The position numbers were made by a program, and so were the translations under genes. A stretch of 64,000 nucleotides of DNA from Allopontixanthobacter confluentis (GTDB lineage: Bacteria > Pseudomonadota > Alphaproteobacteria > Sphingomonadales > Sphingomonadaceae): NCBI RefSeq assembly GCF_009827615.1, contig NZ_WTYU01000001.1, forward strand, positions 1,695,001 through 1,759,000, written 5' to 3'. This document shows positions 9,319 to 16,667 of this stretch, piece by piece. How positions within the stretch are numbered: the stretch's first letter is position 1; every line of letters begins with the position of its first letter. The notes below the pieces were generated by a model. That model had not been told where the DNA came from. It was given only the letters and a program-made list of their open reading frames with translations, and searched no databases.

Positions 9319-10823
9319 CTGATGATGCGCCCTTTGATCTTCTGGTAATCGGCGGCGGCATCAACGGCGTCGGCATCGCCCGCGACGCGGCAGGGCGCGG
9401 CGCAAAGGTGCTGCTGGCGGAAAAGGATGATCTTGCCAGCCACACATCCTCTGCCAGCACCAAGCTGGTGCATGGCGGCCTGCGCTATCTGGAACATTAC
9501 GAATTCAGGCTGGTGCGCGAATCCCTGATCGAACGCGAAGTGCTGCTGCGCAATGCGCCGCACATCATCTGGCCGCTGCGTTTCATCCTGCCCTATGATG
9601 CGGGCCTGCGCCCTGCATGGATGCTGCGGCTGGGGCTGTTCCTGTATGACCATATCGGCGGCCGGAAACTGCTGCCCGCCACCCGCACGATCAATCTGCG
9701 CCAGCCGCCGCATGACGCAATTCTCGACAAACGGCTGACGAAGGGATTTGAATATTCCGATTGCTGGGTGGAAGATTCCCGCCTGGTCGCGTTGAATGCG
9801 ATGGATGCACAGGCCCGCGGCGCGGATATCCGCACACGCACCACATGCACGGCGCTGGAACGCGGGGATACGCACTGGACCGCCACTTTGCGGACCGCTA
9901 GCGGCACTGTGCAAACTGTTGCTGCCCGCGCCATCGTCAATGCGGCGGGGCCGTGGGTGGATCAGGTGCTTGGCCGCGCCATACCCGCCCAGCGGCATGA
10001 AAACCTGCGGCTGGTCAAAGGCAGCCACTTGGTCTTCCCGCGCCTGTTCGACGGGGAACATTGCTACATTTTCCAGAACAAGGACAACCGGATTGTCTTT
10101 GCAATCCCCTATGAGACGGATTTCACGCTGGTCGGCACAACCGATGTGGCCTTCACCGGCGACCCTGACCAGATTGCCATTTCCGCGTCCGAAGCGGAAT
10201 ATATCTGCGCTGCCATCAACGAATATCTGCACCAGGATGTGACGCCGCAACAGGCCGTGTGGAGCTACGCCGGGGTACGCCCGCTATATGATGACAAATC
10301 CAGCAACAATTCCACCGTTACGCGCGATTACGTGTTTGAACTGGACCATGAAGGCGGGGCCCCGCCCATTCTGTCCGTGTTTGGCGGCAAGATCACCACA
10401 TACCGCAAACTGGCAGAACATGCGCTTTACAAGCTGTCGGCGCTGGACGGTCTGATTGATGGCAAACCCTGGACCCGCACGGCCCCACTGCCCGGCGGCG
10501 AAGGGCTGACGCCTGTGGATTTCACCAAATTCATGCAGCAGCAATGCGCCCGATACGGCTGGTTTCCTGCCCACGGGATTGTGCGCCTTGCGCGCGCCTA
10601 TGGCACCCGGATGGCGGAAATTCTGGATGGGGCATCATCCCTCTCGGATATGGGGCAGCATTTTGGCGGCACGCTTTACAGCCGCGAAGTCGATTATTTA
10701 TGCGCTGCCGAATTTGCCCGGTCGGCGGAGGATATTCTGTGGCGCAGGTCCAAACTCGGTCTGCATATCGGGCAGGACGGTCAAACCGCCCTGGCTACGT
10801 ATCTTGATGACAGGGCCGTCTGA
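9315..10823 (+). CDS. glpD: Glycerol-3-phosphate dehydrogenase, FAD-dependent
   Basis: Oxidises glycerol-3-phosphate to dihydroxyacetone phosphate at the inner membrane, passing electrons to quinone. FAD binding is shown by LLVIGGGINGVGIARDAAGRGAKVLLAEKD at the N terminus (residues 9-38); SSASTKLVHGGLRYLE and SVFGGKITTYRKLAE are the family signatures. The length of 502 residues is normal for aerobic GlpD. Its ATG overlaps the alpha-galactosidase stop (ATGA) and its stop overlaps the galT ATG (TGATG). It is therefore embedded in a galactose operon, an unusual place for a glycerol gene; no glpK or glpF is nearby. Confidence 0.93.
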   Translation: MTDDAPFDLLVIGGGINGVGIARDAAGRGAKVLLAEKDDLASHTSSASTKLVHGGLRYLEHYEFRLVRESLIEREVLLRNAPHIIWPLRFILPYDAGLRPAWMLRLGLFLYDHIGGRKLLPATRTINLRQPPHDAILDKRLTKGFEYSDCWVEDSRLVALNAMDAQARGADIRTRTTCTALERGDTHWTATLRTASGTVQTVAARAIVNAAGPWVDQVLGRAIPAQRHENLRLVKGSHLVFPRLFDGEHCYIFQNKDNRIVFAIPYETDFTLVGTTDVAFTGDPDQIAISASEAEYICAAINEYLHQDVTPQQAVWSYAGVRPLYDDKSSNNSTVTRDYVFELDHEGGAPPILSVFGGKITTYRKLAEHALYKLSALDGLIDGKPWTRTAPLPGGEGLTPVDFTKFMQQQCARYGWFPAHGIVRLARAYGTRMAEILDGASSLSDMGQHFGGTLYSREVDYLCAAEFARSAEDILWRRSKLGLHIGQDGQTALATYLDDRAV

Positions 10824-11914
10824 TGGGCAACAGTGCAGATGATCTATGCCAGCTTTTGCAGGCGGAAGCGGGCCGCGACATATTCTGCCGCAGTTTTGCC
10901 AAGGCCGATGGGCGAATGCTGCATCTTTACGGCTACGCCCCCCATACAGCGCTTCCCTTGCCGCAGCCTGCCGATGCAATCGCGGCTGGCGGCGAATTGC
11001 GGCGCCATCCGCTGCGCGGGGAATGGAACATCTACGCAGCGCATCGGCAGAACCGGACATATAAACCCGGTGCCAGCGACGATCCGCTTGCGCCTTCGCA
11101 GCCGGGCATGGCGCCAACCGAAATCCCTTTTGAAAATTTCGAACTGGCCGTGTTCGACAATAAATTTGCTGGTCTTCATCCCGATGCGGTTTTGAGCAAT
11201 GCCGCAGCCGGCATCGAGACGGCACCCGCCACGGGTAAATGCGAAGTCGTCGTTTACGCGCCTGATGGGGACGGGGATCTGCATAGTCTGGGGCAGGACC
11301 GGCGCAGGCTGCTGATTGCGGCATGGATTGATCGGTACGCTGCCCTGTTCGCCAAGGGCTGCGACTATGTCATGCCGTTTGAAAATCGCGGCGATGCAGT
11401 GGGTGTGACCTTGCACCACCCCCACGGGCAGATTTACGGCTTTGGTAAAGTGCCGCTGGTGCAGCAACGGGCAGTCGCCGCTTTTGCAGGCGGTTATGAC
11501 CTTGGCGCCGAAATAGCTCGGTCCATGCCGGAATTGGGGCTGGCAGAAGCTGGCGGCATGGCTGCATTCTGCCCGCGCTTCGCCCGCTTCCCCTATGAAG
11601 TGTGGATCGCGCCGCTACGGCAGACCGAGGGATTATGGGATGCAAACGAGGAGGAGCGCGGCGGTTTTGCGCATTTGCTGGGCGAAATAACGCGGCGCTA
11701 TGATGCGTTTTTCAGGGAGCCAACGCCAACCATGATGGCGCTGCATTGCGCGCCGCGCGGCGGGGCTGAAAATTACCACTGGACTGCCCAGTTCTACCCT
11801 CTGCTGCGGGCACCAGGACGAACGAAATATCTGGCAGCGGTGGAACAGCACAGCGGTGTGTTTACCGTGGATGTCATGCCAGAAGCTGCGGCCGCAGCGC
11901 TGCGTGATGCCTGA
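10823..11914 (+). CDS. galT: Galactose-1-phosphate uridylyltransferase
   Basis: Leloir-pathway enzyme exchanging galactose-1-phosphate with UDP-glucose. The active-site HPH lies in VTLHHPHGQIYGF near residue 197, and further conserved blocks are EWNIYAAHRQNRTY (residues near 70) and ENYHWTAQFYP. The length of 363 residues is normal for a class I GalT. The zinc-binding cysteines seen in E. coli GalT are not evident, as in many bacterial homologues. It shares the TGATG junction with glpD, and galK starts inside its last codons, so all four genes are coupled. Confidence 0.95.
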   Translation: MGNSADDLCQLLQAEAGRDIFCRSFAKADGRMLHLYGYAPHTALPLPQPADAIAAGGELRRHPLRGEWNIYAAHRQNRTYKPGASDDPLAPSQPGMAPTEIPFENFELAVFDNKFAGLHPDAVLSNAAAGIETAPATGKCEVVVYAPDGDGDLHSLGQDRRRLLIAAWIDRYAALFAKGCDYVMPFENRGDAVGVTLHHPHGQIYGFGKVPLVQQRAVAAFAGGYDLGAEIARSMPELGLAEAGGMAAFCPRFARFPYEVWIAPLRQTEGLWDANEEERGGFAHLLGEITRRYDAFFREPTPTMMALHCAPRGGAENYHWTAQFYPLLRAPGRTKYLAAVEQHSGVFTVDVMPEAAAAALRDA

Positions 11915-12953
11915 TATGGCGCAGGCAACTTCGCCCGGACGGGTCAATCTGATTGGTGAACATACCGATTATAATGGCGGCATGGTGCTGCCCGCGGCTC
12001 TGTCTGTCAGCCTAACCGCAAAGATAACGCCCCGTGCCGATAATGCCCTGCATATTCGCGCTGCTTCCTTTAGCCCGCCAGCGATCCGCAGTTTCGGGGA
12101 ACCTGCCGGCGGCAACTGGGCTGATCCGGCTGTGGGCGCGTTGATCGAAGCGCGGCGGCTGGGTTTGCTGGCTGGCGGTGTCGATGCCGAAATAACTTCT
12201 GACATTCCGCCGGGCGCGGGCCTTTCCTCGTCCGCCGCGCTGATTGTCACTTTGCTGAAAGCAGCCCGCAGCCTTGCAGCCTCGGACATTTCCGATGTCG
12301 ACATCGCGCTGGCCGCACGGCGGGTGGAAAATGATTATATCGGTGTGCCATGCGGCATCATGGACCAGATGGCCGTCGCGCTGGCCACGCCCGGCCAGGC
12401 CATGGCGCTGGATACATTGACGCTCAGCCATGCGCTGGTGCCCCTTCCGCGCAGCCATGCCATGGTGGTCATCCATTCCGGCATCCGCCGCAATCTCAAT
12501 GAAGGGCGCTATGCCATTCGCAAGAATGAATGCGACCGGGCCAAACAGGCGCTGGGGTCAGAGCACTTGTGCCTGCTTGCCCCCGCCGGGATAGACGCCG
12601 CATCCGGCATTGACGATACCGCGCGCCGCCGCGCCAGACATTGCGCGACAGAACACCGCCGGGTGATCAGCGCTATCGCTGCGCTGCGGCAGAATGACAT
12701 TGCTGAATTTGGCCGGTTGATGAACGAAAGCCATGTTTCCATGCGCGACGATTTTGACATGTCCCTGCCCGCGATTGATGCGCTGGTGGACACTGCGGTG
12801 GCCCTTGGCGCGACCGGCGCCCGCCTGACTGGCGGCGGTTTTGGCGGGTGCATTGTGGCCTGCGTCGAAAAAACAGCGCGCCAAGACTGGCTTCGCACGC
12901 TGGTTGCCGCCCACCCACAGGCATTTTATGTGGATGAGGTTAGCGGCAGCTAG
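11907..12953 (+). CDS. galK: Galactokinase
   Basis: Phosphorylates galactose at C1 with ATP (GHMP kinase family). The three family motifs are present: PGRVNLIGEHTDYNGG at the N terminus, PPGAGLSSSAALIV near residue 105 and LTGGGFGGCIV near residue 315. The ATG at 11907 overlaps galT by 8 nt. It leaves only about eight residues before the galactokinase signature, shorter than in E. coli. An ATG at 11916 and an open frame back to 11856 are alternatives. No galE, galM, regulator or sugar transporter is in the window, so UDP-galactose epimerase must be encoded elsewhere. It converges with the M50 gene with 3 bp between stops. Confidence 0.93.
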   Translation: MPDMAQATSPGRVNLIGEHTDYNGGMVLPAALSVSLTAKITPRADNALHIRAASFSPPAIRSFGEPAGGNWADPAVGALIEARRLGLLAGGVDAEITSDIPPGAGLSSSAALIVTLLKAARSLAASDISDVDIALAARRVENDYIGVPCGIMDQMAVALATPGQAMALDTLTLSHALVPLPRSHAMVVIHSGIRRNLNEGRYAIRKNECDRAKQALGSEHLCLLAPAGIDAASGIDDTARRRARHCATEHRRVISAIAALRQNDIAEFGRLMNESHVSMRDDFDMSLPAIDALVDTAVALGATGARLTGGGFGGCIVACVEKTARQDWLRTLVAAHPQAFYVDEVSGS

Positions 12954-12956
12954 GCC

Positions 12957-13640
12957 TCATTCACCGGCCACCAGACGCGCCAGATCGAGATAGCGGTCCA
13001 TGGCCCAGCCAACCGGCGGACCGACCAGATTTTCAATCACGCCAAGGTCGGGCGCAAACCAGCTGAGGGCCACGATTGCGAAAAACAGCAGCATTCCTGC
13101 CGGCCGCGCCTTTTCATACAATCTGGCAGCTTTGGGCGGCAGCAGACCTTCAACGATATGCGATCCGTCAAATGGCGGAATGGGCAACAGATTGAACAGG
13201 GCAAGGAAGATGTTGATGAGGATGAATGTCGTCATCGCGCGCACCGCGACTTCGGCCATCTGGCTCGGTTCGGCTGATGCAAAGGCTGCAAACATCCCCA
13301 AGGCGACAGCGCCAATGGCTGCCAGAAAGAAATTCATCGCCGGTCCGGCAGCGCCCACGGCCATCATGCCGAAGCGCGGGTTGTTCAATCGTTCCTTGAT
13401 GACGGGAACAGGTTTCGCCCAGCCAAACACCGGCCCGCCCAGCAACAGCATTGCGCCCGGGACAACAATGGTCCCTACAGGGTCAACATGCCGAATGGGA
13501 TTGAAACTGAGCCGGCCCAGCGCCTTTGCCGTCGGATCGCCCAGTGCCAGCGCAGTCCAGCCATGCGCGACTTCGTGAAAGACAATGGCGATCACCAGGC
13601 ATGGAACCAGAATAAGCGCGAGCAGGATGGTTTCTGTCAT
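12957..13640 (-). CDS. M50-family site-2-type metalloprotease
   Basis: A small integral membrane zinc protease. The HExxH motif is visible as FHEVAHGW near residue 23, and the second metal-binding part appears as NIFLALFNLLPIPPFDGSHI near residues 160-178. Four to five hydrophobic segments are apparent in 227 residues. This short class, without PDZ or CBS domains, resembles the YwhC/Rip3-like S2P proteins of unknown substrate. The start at 13640 removes 16 unlikely upstream residues. It lies in the interrupted rbfA-to-truB section, converging on galK. Confidence 0.85.
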   Translation of the reverse strand: MTETILLALILVPCLVIAIVFHEVAHGWTALALGDPTAKALGRLSFNPIRHVDPVGTIVVPGAMLLLGGPVFGWAKPVPVIKERLNNPRFGMMAVGAAGPAMNFFLAAIGAVALGMFAAFASAEPSQMAEVAVRAMTTFILINIFLALFNLLPIPPFDGSHIVEGLLPPKAARLYEKARPAGMLLFFAIVALSWFAPDLGVIENLVGPPVGWAMDRYLDLARLVAGE

Positions 13641-13668
13641 GCGTGATAGGTAGGAAGCGCAAGCCCCC

Positions 13669-14205
13669 TCAACCAGCCCAATCTTCACGCAGCAGACCGA
13701 AAACTGCCGTATCGCGGATGTAGCCTGTCCAGGTCACACGGTTGCGCCGCAGCGTGCCTTCGCGAACCGCGCCCAGCTTTTCCACCGCCGCCATGGAACG
13801 CGTGTTGCGCGTATCCACCCGAAATTCGATCCGGCGATAGCCGCAGGCAAAGGCATGGCCGATCATCAGCGCTTTCATGGCGCGATTGAAACCGCTGCCG
13901 CGCATCCGGGGCACAATGAATGTGCCGCCGATCTCGACCACGCCGAAGGCATCGGGATTGATGAAATTGGTCATCCCCACGCATGTTCCGCTGGCCCCAT
14001 CGATGACGGCGTAGCGCACCCATGATGTTGTTTCATGGAACTGGCGTATCGCAGCGTCAAAATCATCGCCCAGCATATTAACCGGATATATTTGCCAGAT
14101 TTCGCTATCTTCAGCGCAGGCTGCGCGCAGCGGCTCAAGATGATGGTCTGCCAAAGGCTCCAGCCGGACGCGTCCGTCGTCCAGCAGTCCGCCCAGGTCA
14201 GCCAC
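13669..14205 (-). CDS. GNAT-family N-acetyltransferase (RimJ/RimL type)
   Basis: A 178-residue acetyltransferase of the RimJ/RimL subfamily: GRVRLEPLADHHLEPLRAA at the start, IGGTFIVPRMRGSGFNRAMK as the acetyl-CoA binding region, and RNTRSMAAVEKLGAVREGTLRR near the end. The substrate is not predictable; it may be a protein N terminus or a small molecule. Translation seems to start at a GTG (14205) that lies within a 13-bp tandem duplication, which also creates extra GTG codons upstream in a stopped frame. It follows tdk by about 30 bp in the same direction. Confidence 0.82.
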   Translation of the reverse strand: MADLGGLLDDGRVRLEPLADHHLEPLRAACAEDSEIWQIYPVNMLGDDFDAAIRQFHETTSWVRYAVIDGASGTCVGMTNFINPDAFGVVEIGGTFIVPRMRGSGFNRAMKALMIGHAFACGYRRIEFRVDTRNTRSMAAVEKLGAVREGTLRRNRVTWTGYIRDTAVFGLLREDWAG

Positions 14206-14229
14206 GGAGGTCAGCCACGGAGGTCAGCC
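14195..14229. repeat. 13-bp tandem repeat at the GNAT start codon
   Basis: Two perfect copies of AGGTCAGCCACGG (14195-14207 and 14208-14220) and a 9-bp partial third copy (14221-14229). On the minus strand each unit carries a CCTCC-GTGG block, so the repeat overlaps the GTG start codon of the acetyltransferase and the spacer after tdk. No CRISPR-like spacers are present. Confidence 0.95.
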
Positions 14230-14235
14230 CCCGGA

Positions 14236-14814
14236 TCAGCCACAAAGTGCCTCGCTGAAATGTTTGCGGCACAGGGCAAGATAACGGTCATTCCCGCCAA
14301 TTTCCGTCTGCGCGCCTGCCTTTACAGCAGCGCCGCTTTGATCGACCCGCAGGTTCATGGATGCCTTGCGTCCGCAGTGACACACGGCTTTCAGTTCCAC
14401 CAGCGCGTCAGCAATGCCCAGCAACGCTGCGGAGCCGGGAAACAATTCCCCCTGAAAATCGGTCCGCAAACCGTAGCACAAGACCGGAATGCCGCCACCG
14501 TCAGCCACGCGGGCCAATTGCCACACCTGCTCCTTGGCCAGAAACTGCGCTTCGTCAATCAGCACACAGGATAATGACTGGACCCCGTGGGCCGCCATGA
14601 TCCTGTCCCACAGATCGGTTTCGGGCGCAAAGCGGTGCGCGTCCGCGCCAAGGCCGATGCGGCTTTCGATGGCTTTTTCGTCGCTTCGATCATCCAAATC
14701 GGCAGTCCACAACATGGTCGCCATGCCGCGTTCGCGGTAATTGAAATCTGCCTGAAGCAAGGTGGTCGATTTGCCGGCATTCATGCTGGCATAATAAAAA
14801 TACAGCTTGGCCAT
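14236..14814 (-). CDS. tdk: Thymidine kinase (type II)
   Basis: Phosphorylates thymidine in the salvage pathway. The P-loop is YYASMNAGKST at residues 6-16, Walker B with catalytic Glu is VLIDEAQFL near residue 88, and the lasso/zinc region contains CHCG near 145; the Zn-binding C-x2-C towards the end (ALCRKHF) is also present. The 192-residue length is typical. The start at 14814 is chosen because MAKLYFYYASMNAGKS is the usual family N terminus. It sits 4 bp downstream of the rbfA stop on the minus strand. Confidence 0.95.
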   Translation of the reverse strand: MAKLYFYYASMNAGKSTTLLQADFNYRERGMATMLWTADLDDRSDEKAIESRIGLGADAHRFAPETDLWDRIMAAHGVQSLSCVLIDEAQFLAKEQVWQLARVADGGGIPVLCYGLRTDFQGELFPGSAALLGIADALVELKAVCHCGRKASMNLRVDQSGAAVKAGAQTEIGGNDRYLALCRKHFSEALCG

Positions 14815-14818
14815 GGGC

Positions 14819-15220
14819 CTATTCTTCTTCGTCGCCCAGATCGCGGGCGACCTTGGGATCATTCAGCAATTTTTCAATCCGCTCGGCTTCATCGAAACTT
14901 TCATCACCGCGAAAGCTCAATTTCGGAGCGGATTTGAGGCCCAGACGCTTGGCCACTTCGCGCTGGAAATAGGCCGTGTTGGTCCGCAGCGCTTTCAGCA
15001 CCACGGCTTCGTCAATGCCCAGCAGCGGTTTCACATAGACGGCAGCATTTCTGAGATCAGGGGACATGCGCACTTCGGTTACGCTGACCGATGTGGCGGT
15101 CAGCGTATCATCATGCACTTCCTGGCGCGCCAGCAGTTCGGACAGGATGTGCCGCACCCGCTCGCCCACTTTCAACACGCGGACCGATTGCTGTTCGGGG
15201 GTGGATAGTGGCTTAGCCAT
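14819..15220 (-). CDS. rbfA: 30S ribosome-binding factor A
   Basis: A KH-like protein needed for late 30S maturation and cold adaptation. The 133-residue product contains [19 protein letters not shown] at the N terminus and [20 protein letters not shown], the family hallmark, near residue 50. The acidic C-terminal tail is typical of alphaproteobacteria. It belongs to the nusA-infB-rbfA-truB order, but is separated from infB by three accessory genes and from truB by about 7.8 kb. Confidence 0.95.
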   Translation of the reverse strand: MAKPLSTPEQQSVRVLKVGERVRHILSELLARQEVHDDTLTATSVSVTEVRMSPDLRNAAVYVKPLLGIDEAVVLKALRTNTAYFQREVAKRLGLKSAPKLSFRGDESFDEAERIEKLLNDPKVARDLGDEEE

Positions 15221-15237
15221 TGCTCTGTCTCGCAGGT

Positions 15238-15795
15238 CTATTCATGGTCCATTTTCTCGACAACCCGGCGCAGCGATGGAAGGTTTCGCGCGGTTCCGCG
15301 GGCATCCAACCGGCGTTCGATGAATGCGCCGGTCAATTTGCTGCTGCTTACGCCGGTGCCAAAATCGATATGCAGTGCCTCGGTGCCCAGGGCCATGCGC
15401 TCCCCGCCTGACCGCGCTTTGCCCGGGCCGCCGAAATTGGCGTCCAGATCGGCAAATTGTTCGGCGGTGGGCTGCCGCGACAGCAGCATGACATGGACAA
15501 ATTTATCATCATTCTCACCGGCAAAGGGGTTTTCGGCAATCAGCGCCTCAACTTCCTCTTTGGTGCGGACAATGACGGCGGAATCCACGTCAAACTCTTC
15601 GCGCAGGATGAAGGCCAGCTTTTCCGACAGGCCGGGTGTCGGGCGTTCCGGGTGGCTGAACAGCACATTGTCGCTCGCCACCACTGTCTCCACATCCTCG
15701 AAATCCTCATATTTCAAGGCATTGCGAAGGTCTTCCATCAGCAGGCGATTGCCGCCCACATTGATAGCTCCCAAAAAGGCAACGTAGCGCGGCAT
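15238..15795 (-). CDS. DUF1697 domain protein
   Basis: A 185-residue protein that begins with [22 protein letters not shown], the signature of the DUF1697 family, and has NVLF and [17 protein letters not shown] further on. The family is widespread in bacteria, has a ferredoxin-like repeat fold in solved structures and has no established function. Its ATG overlaps the stop of the upstream thioesterase by one base. It is one of several accessory genes between infB and rbfA. Confidence 0.85.
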   Translation of the reverse strand: MPRYVAFLGAINVGGNRLLMEDLRNALKYEDFEDVETVVASDNVLFSHPERPTPGLSEKLAFILREEFDVDSAVIVRTKEEVEALIAENPFAGENDDKFVHVMLLSRQPTAEQFADLDANFGGPGKARSGGERMALGTEALHIDFGTGVSSSKLTGAFIERRLDARGTARNLPSLRRVVEKMDHE

Positions 15796-16211
15796 CAGCT
15801 TCGCTGCGCCTCAAGCCCGGGATTGGGCGTGGGAATGCAGGTGGATGTCGCACGGGCCAAAAGCGTTCCGTCCGGTTCTTTCAGTTCCGCTGCCAGAAAC
15901 ACCACGCGTTTGCCTGCCTTGATCACTTTGCCCTCACCAATCAATGCGCCCTTGCGGACGGGGCGCAAAAGAGAAAAGTTCACCTCCAGCATCAGCGGCG
16001 AAAACTGGCCGCCGGTATGACAGGTGTAGGCCCAGCCCATGGCTTCATCAAGGAAGCCGGCGACCAGCCCCCCCTGCACGCTGCCGCGCGGGGTGATGAA
16101 GCTGTCCGGTGCGGAAAAATTCATCGTGACGGTATCTGTAGCCTTGTCGAACCCGACAAATTCCGCGCCCATCAGCCGCGCATGGGGCCACGCCCCGGTC
16201 ATCATATCCAT
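15795..16211 (-). CDS. PaaI-type hotdog thioesterase (copy 2)
   Basis: A 138-residue single-hotdog protein. The catalytic-type segment is RGSVQGGLVAGFLDEAMGW near residue 45, where Gly-Gly and Asp/Glu residues match PaaI-family acyl-CoA thioesterases. It is clearly a paralogue of the gene immediately upstream: both share VQGGL(V/I)AGFLDE and end with LLARATST-x2-PTP. The ATG at 16211 overlaps the upstream stop by one base. The acyl substrate is unknown. Confidence 0.82.
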   Translation of the reverse strand: MDMMTGAWPHARLMGAEFVGFDKATDTVTMNFSAPDSFITPRGSVQGGLVAGFLDEAMGWAYTCHTGGQFSPLMLEVNFSLLRPVRKGALIGEGKVIKAGKRVVFLAAELKEPDGTLLARATSTCIPTPNPGLEAQRS

Positions 16212-16654
16212 CACGCTTCCTTTGCAATGGCGCCCGGGGCTGCCGCAGGAACCGGGGTGGGCATGGCTGTTGACGTGGCCCGCGCCAGCAGGTTGCCCGC
16301 CTTGTCGTATAATTCGCCTTCAAGAAAAGCGACCCGCCGCCCGGCACGAATAACCCGGCCTTTAGCGGTAATGGTTTCCAGCGGGACCATCCGGCAGAAA
16401 GTCATGTTGAAATCAAGGTTCGGCGGCAGCAATTCGCCATCTGTGGCAGCCAGCAGGGCTGTACCCATGACTTCATCCAGAAATCCGGCAATCAGCCCGC
16501 CCTGCACTGCCCCGCGGGGTGATGCAAAGGATGGCGGCGGGGTGAAGCGCACCGTCACCGTGGCGCTTTCAGCGTCATAAGCAACAAACTCCGACCCCAT
16601 CAGCTCTGCTGACGGGGATCGGCGTCTGGTAAAAACTGCATCCTTGTCGGACAA
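16211..16654 (-). CDS. PaaI-type hotdog thioesterase (copy 1)
   Basis: A 147-residue single-hotdog protein with RGAVQGGLIAGFLDEVMGT near residue 60 and the same overall plan as the next gene downstream, indicating a tandem duplication followed by divergence. Family members hydrolyse acyl- or phenylacetyl-CoA type thioesters as oligomers. It starts 13 bp after the infB stop and is probably co-transcribed with the translation genes. No residue or neighbour gives a specific substrate. Confidence 0.82.
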   Translation of the reverse strand: MSDKDAVFTRRRSPSAELMGSEFVAYDAESATVTVRFTPPPSFASPRGAVQGGLIAGFLDEVMGTALLAATDGELLPPNLDFNMTFCRMVPLETITAKGRVIRAGRRVAFLEGELYDKAGNLLARATSTAMPTPVPAAAPGAIAKEA

Positions 16655-16667
16655 TGGTCAGTCCCGC

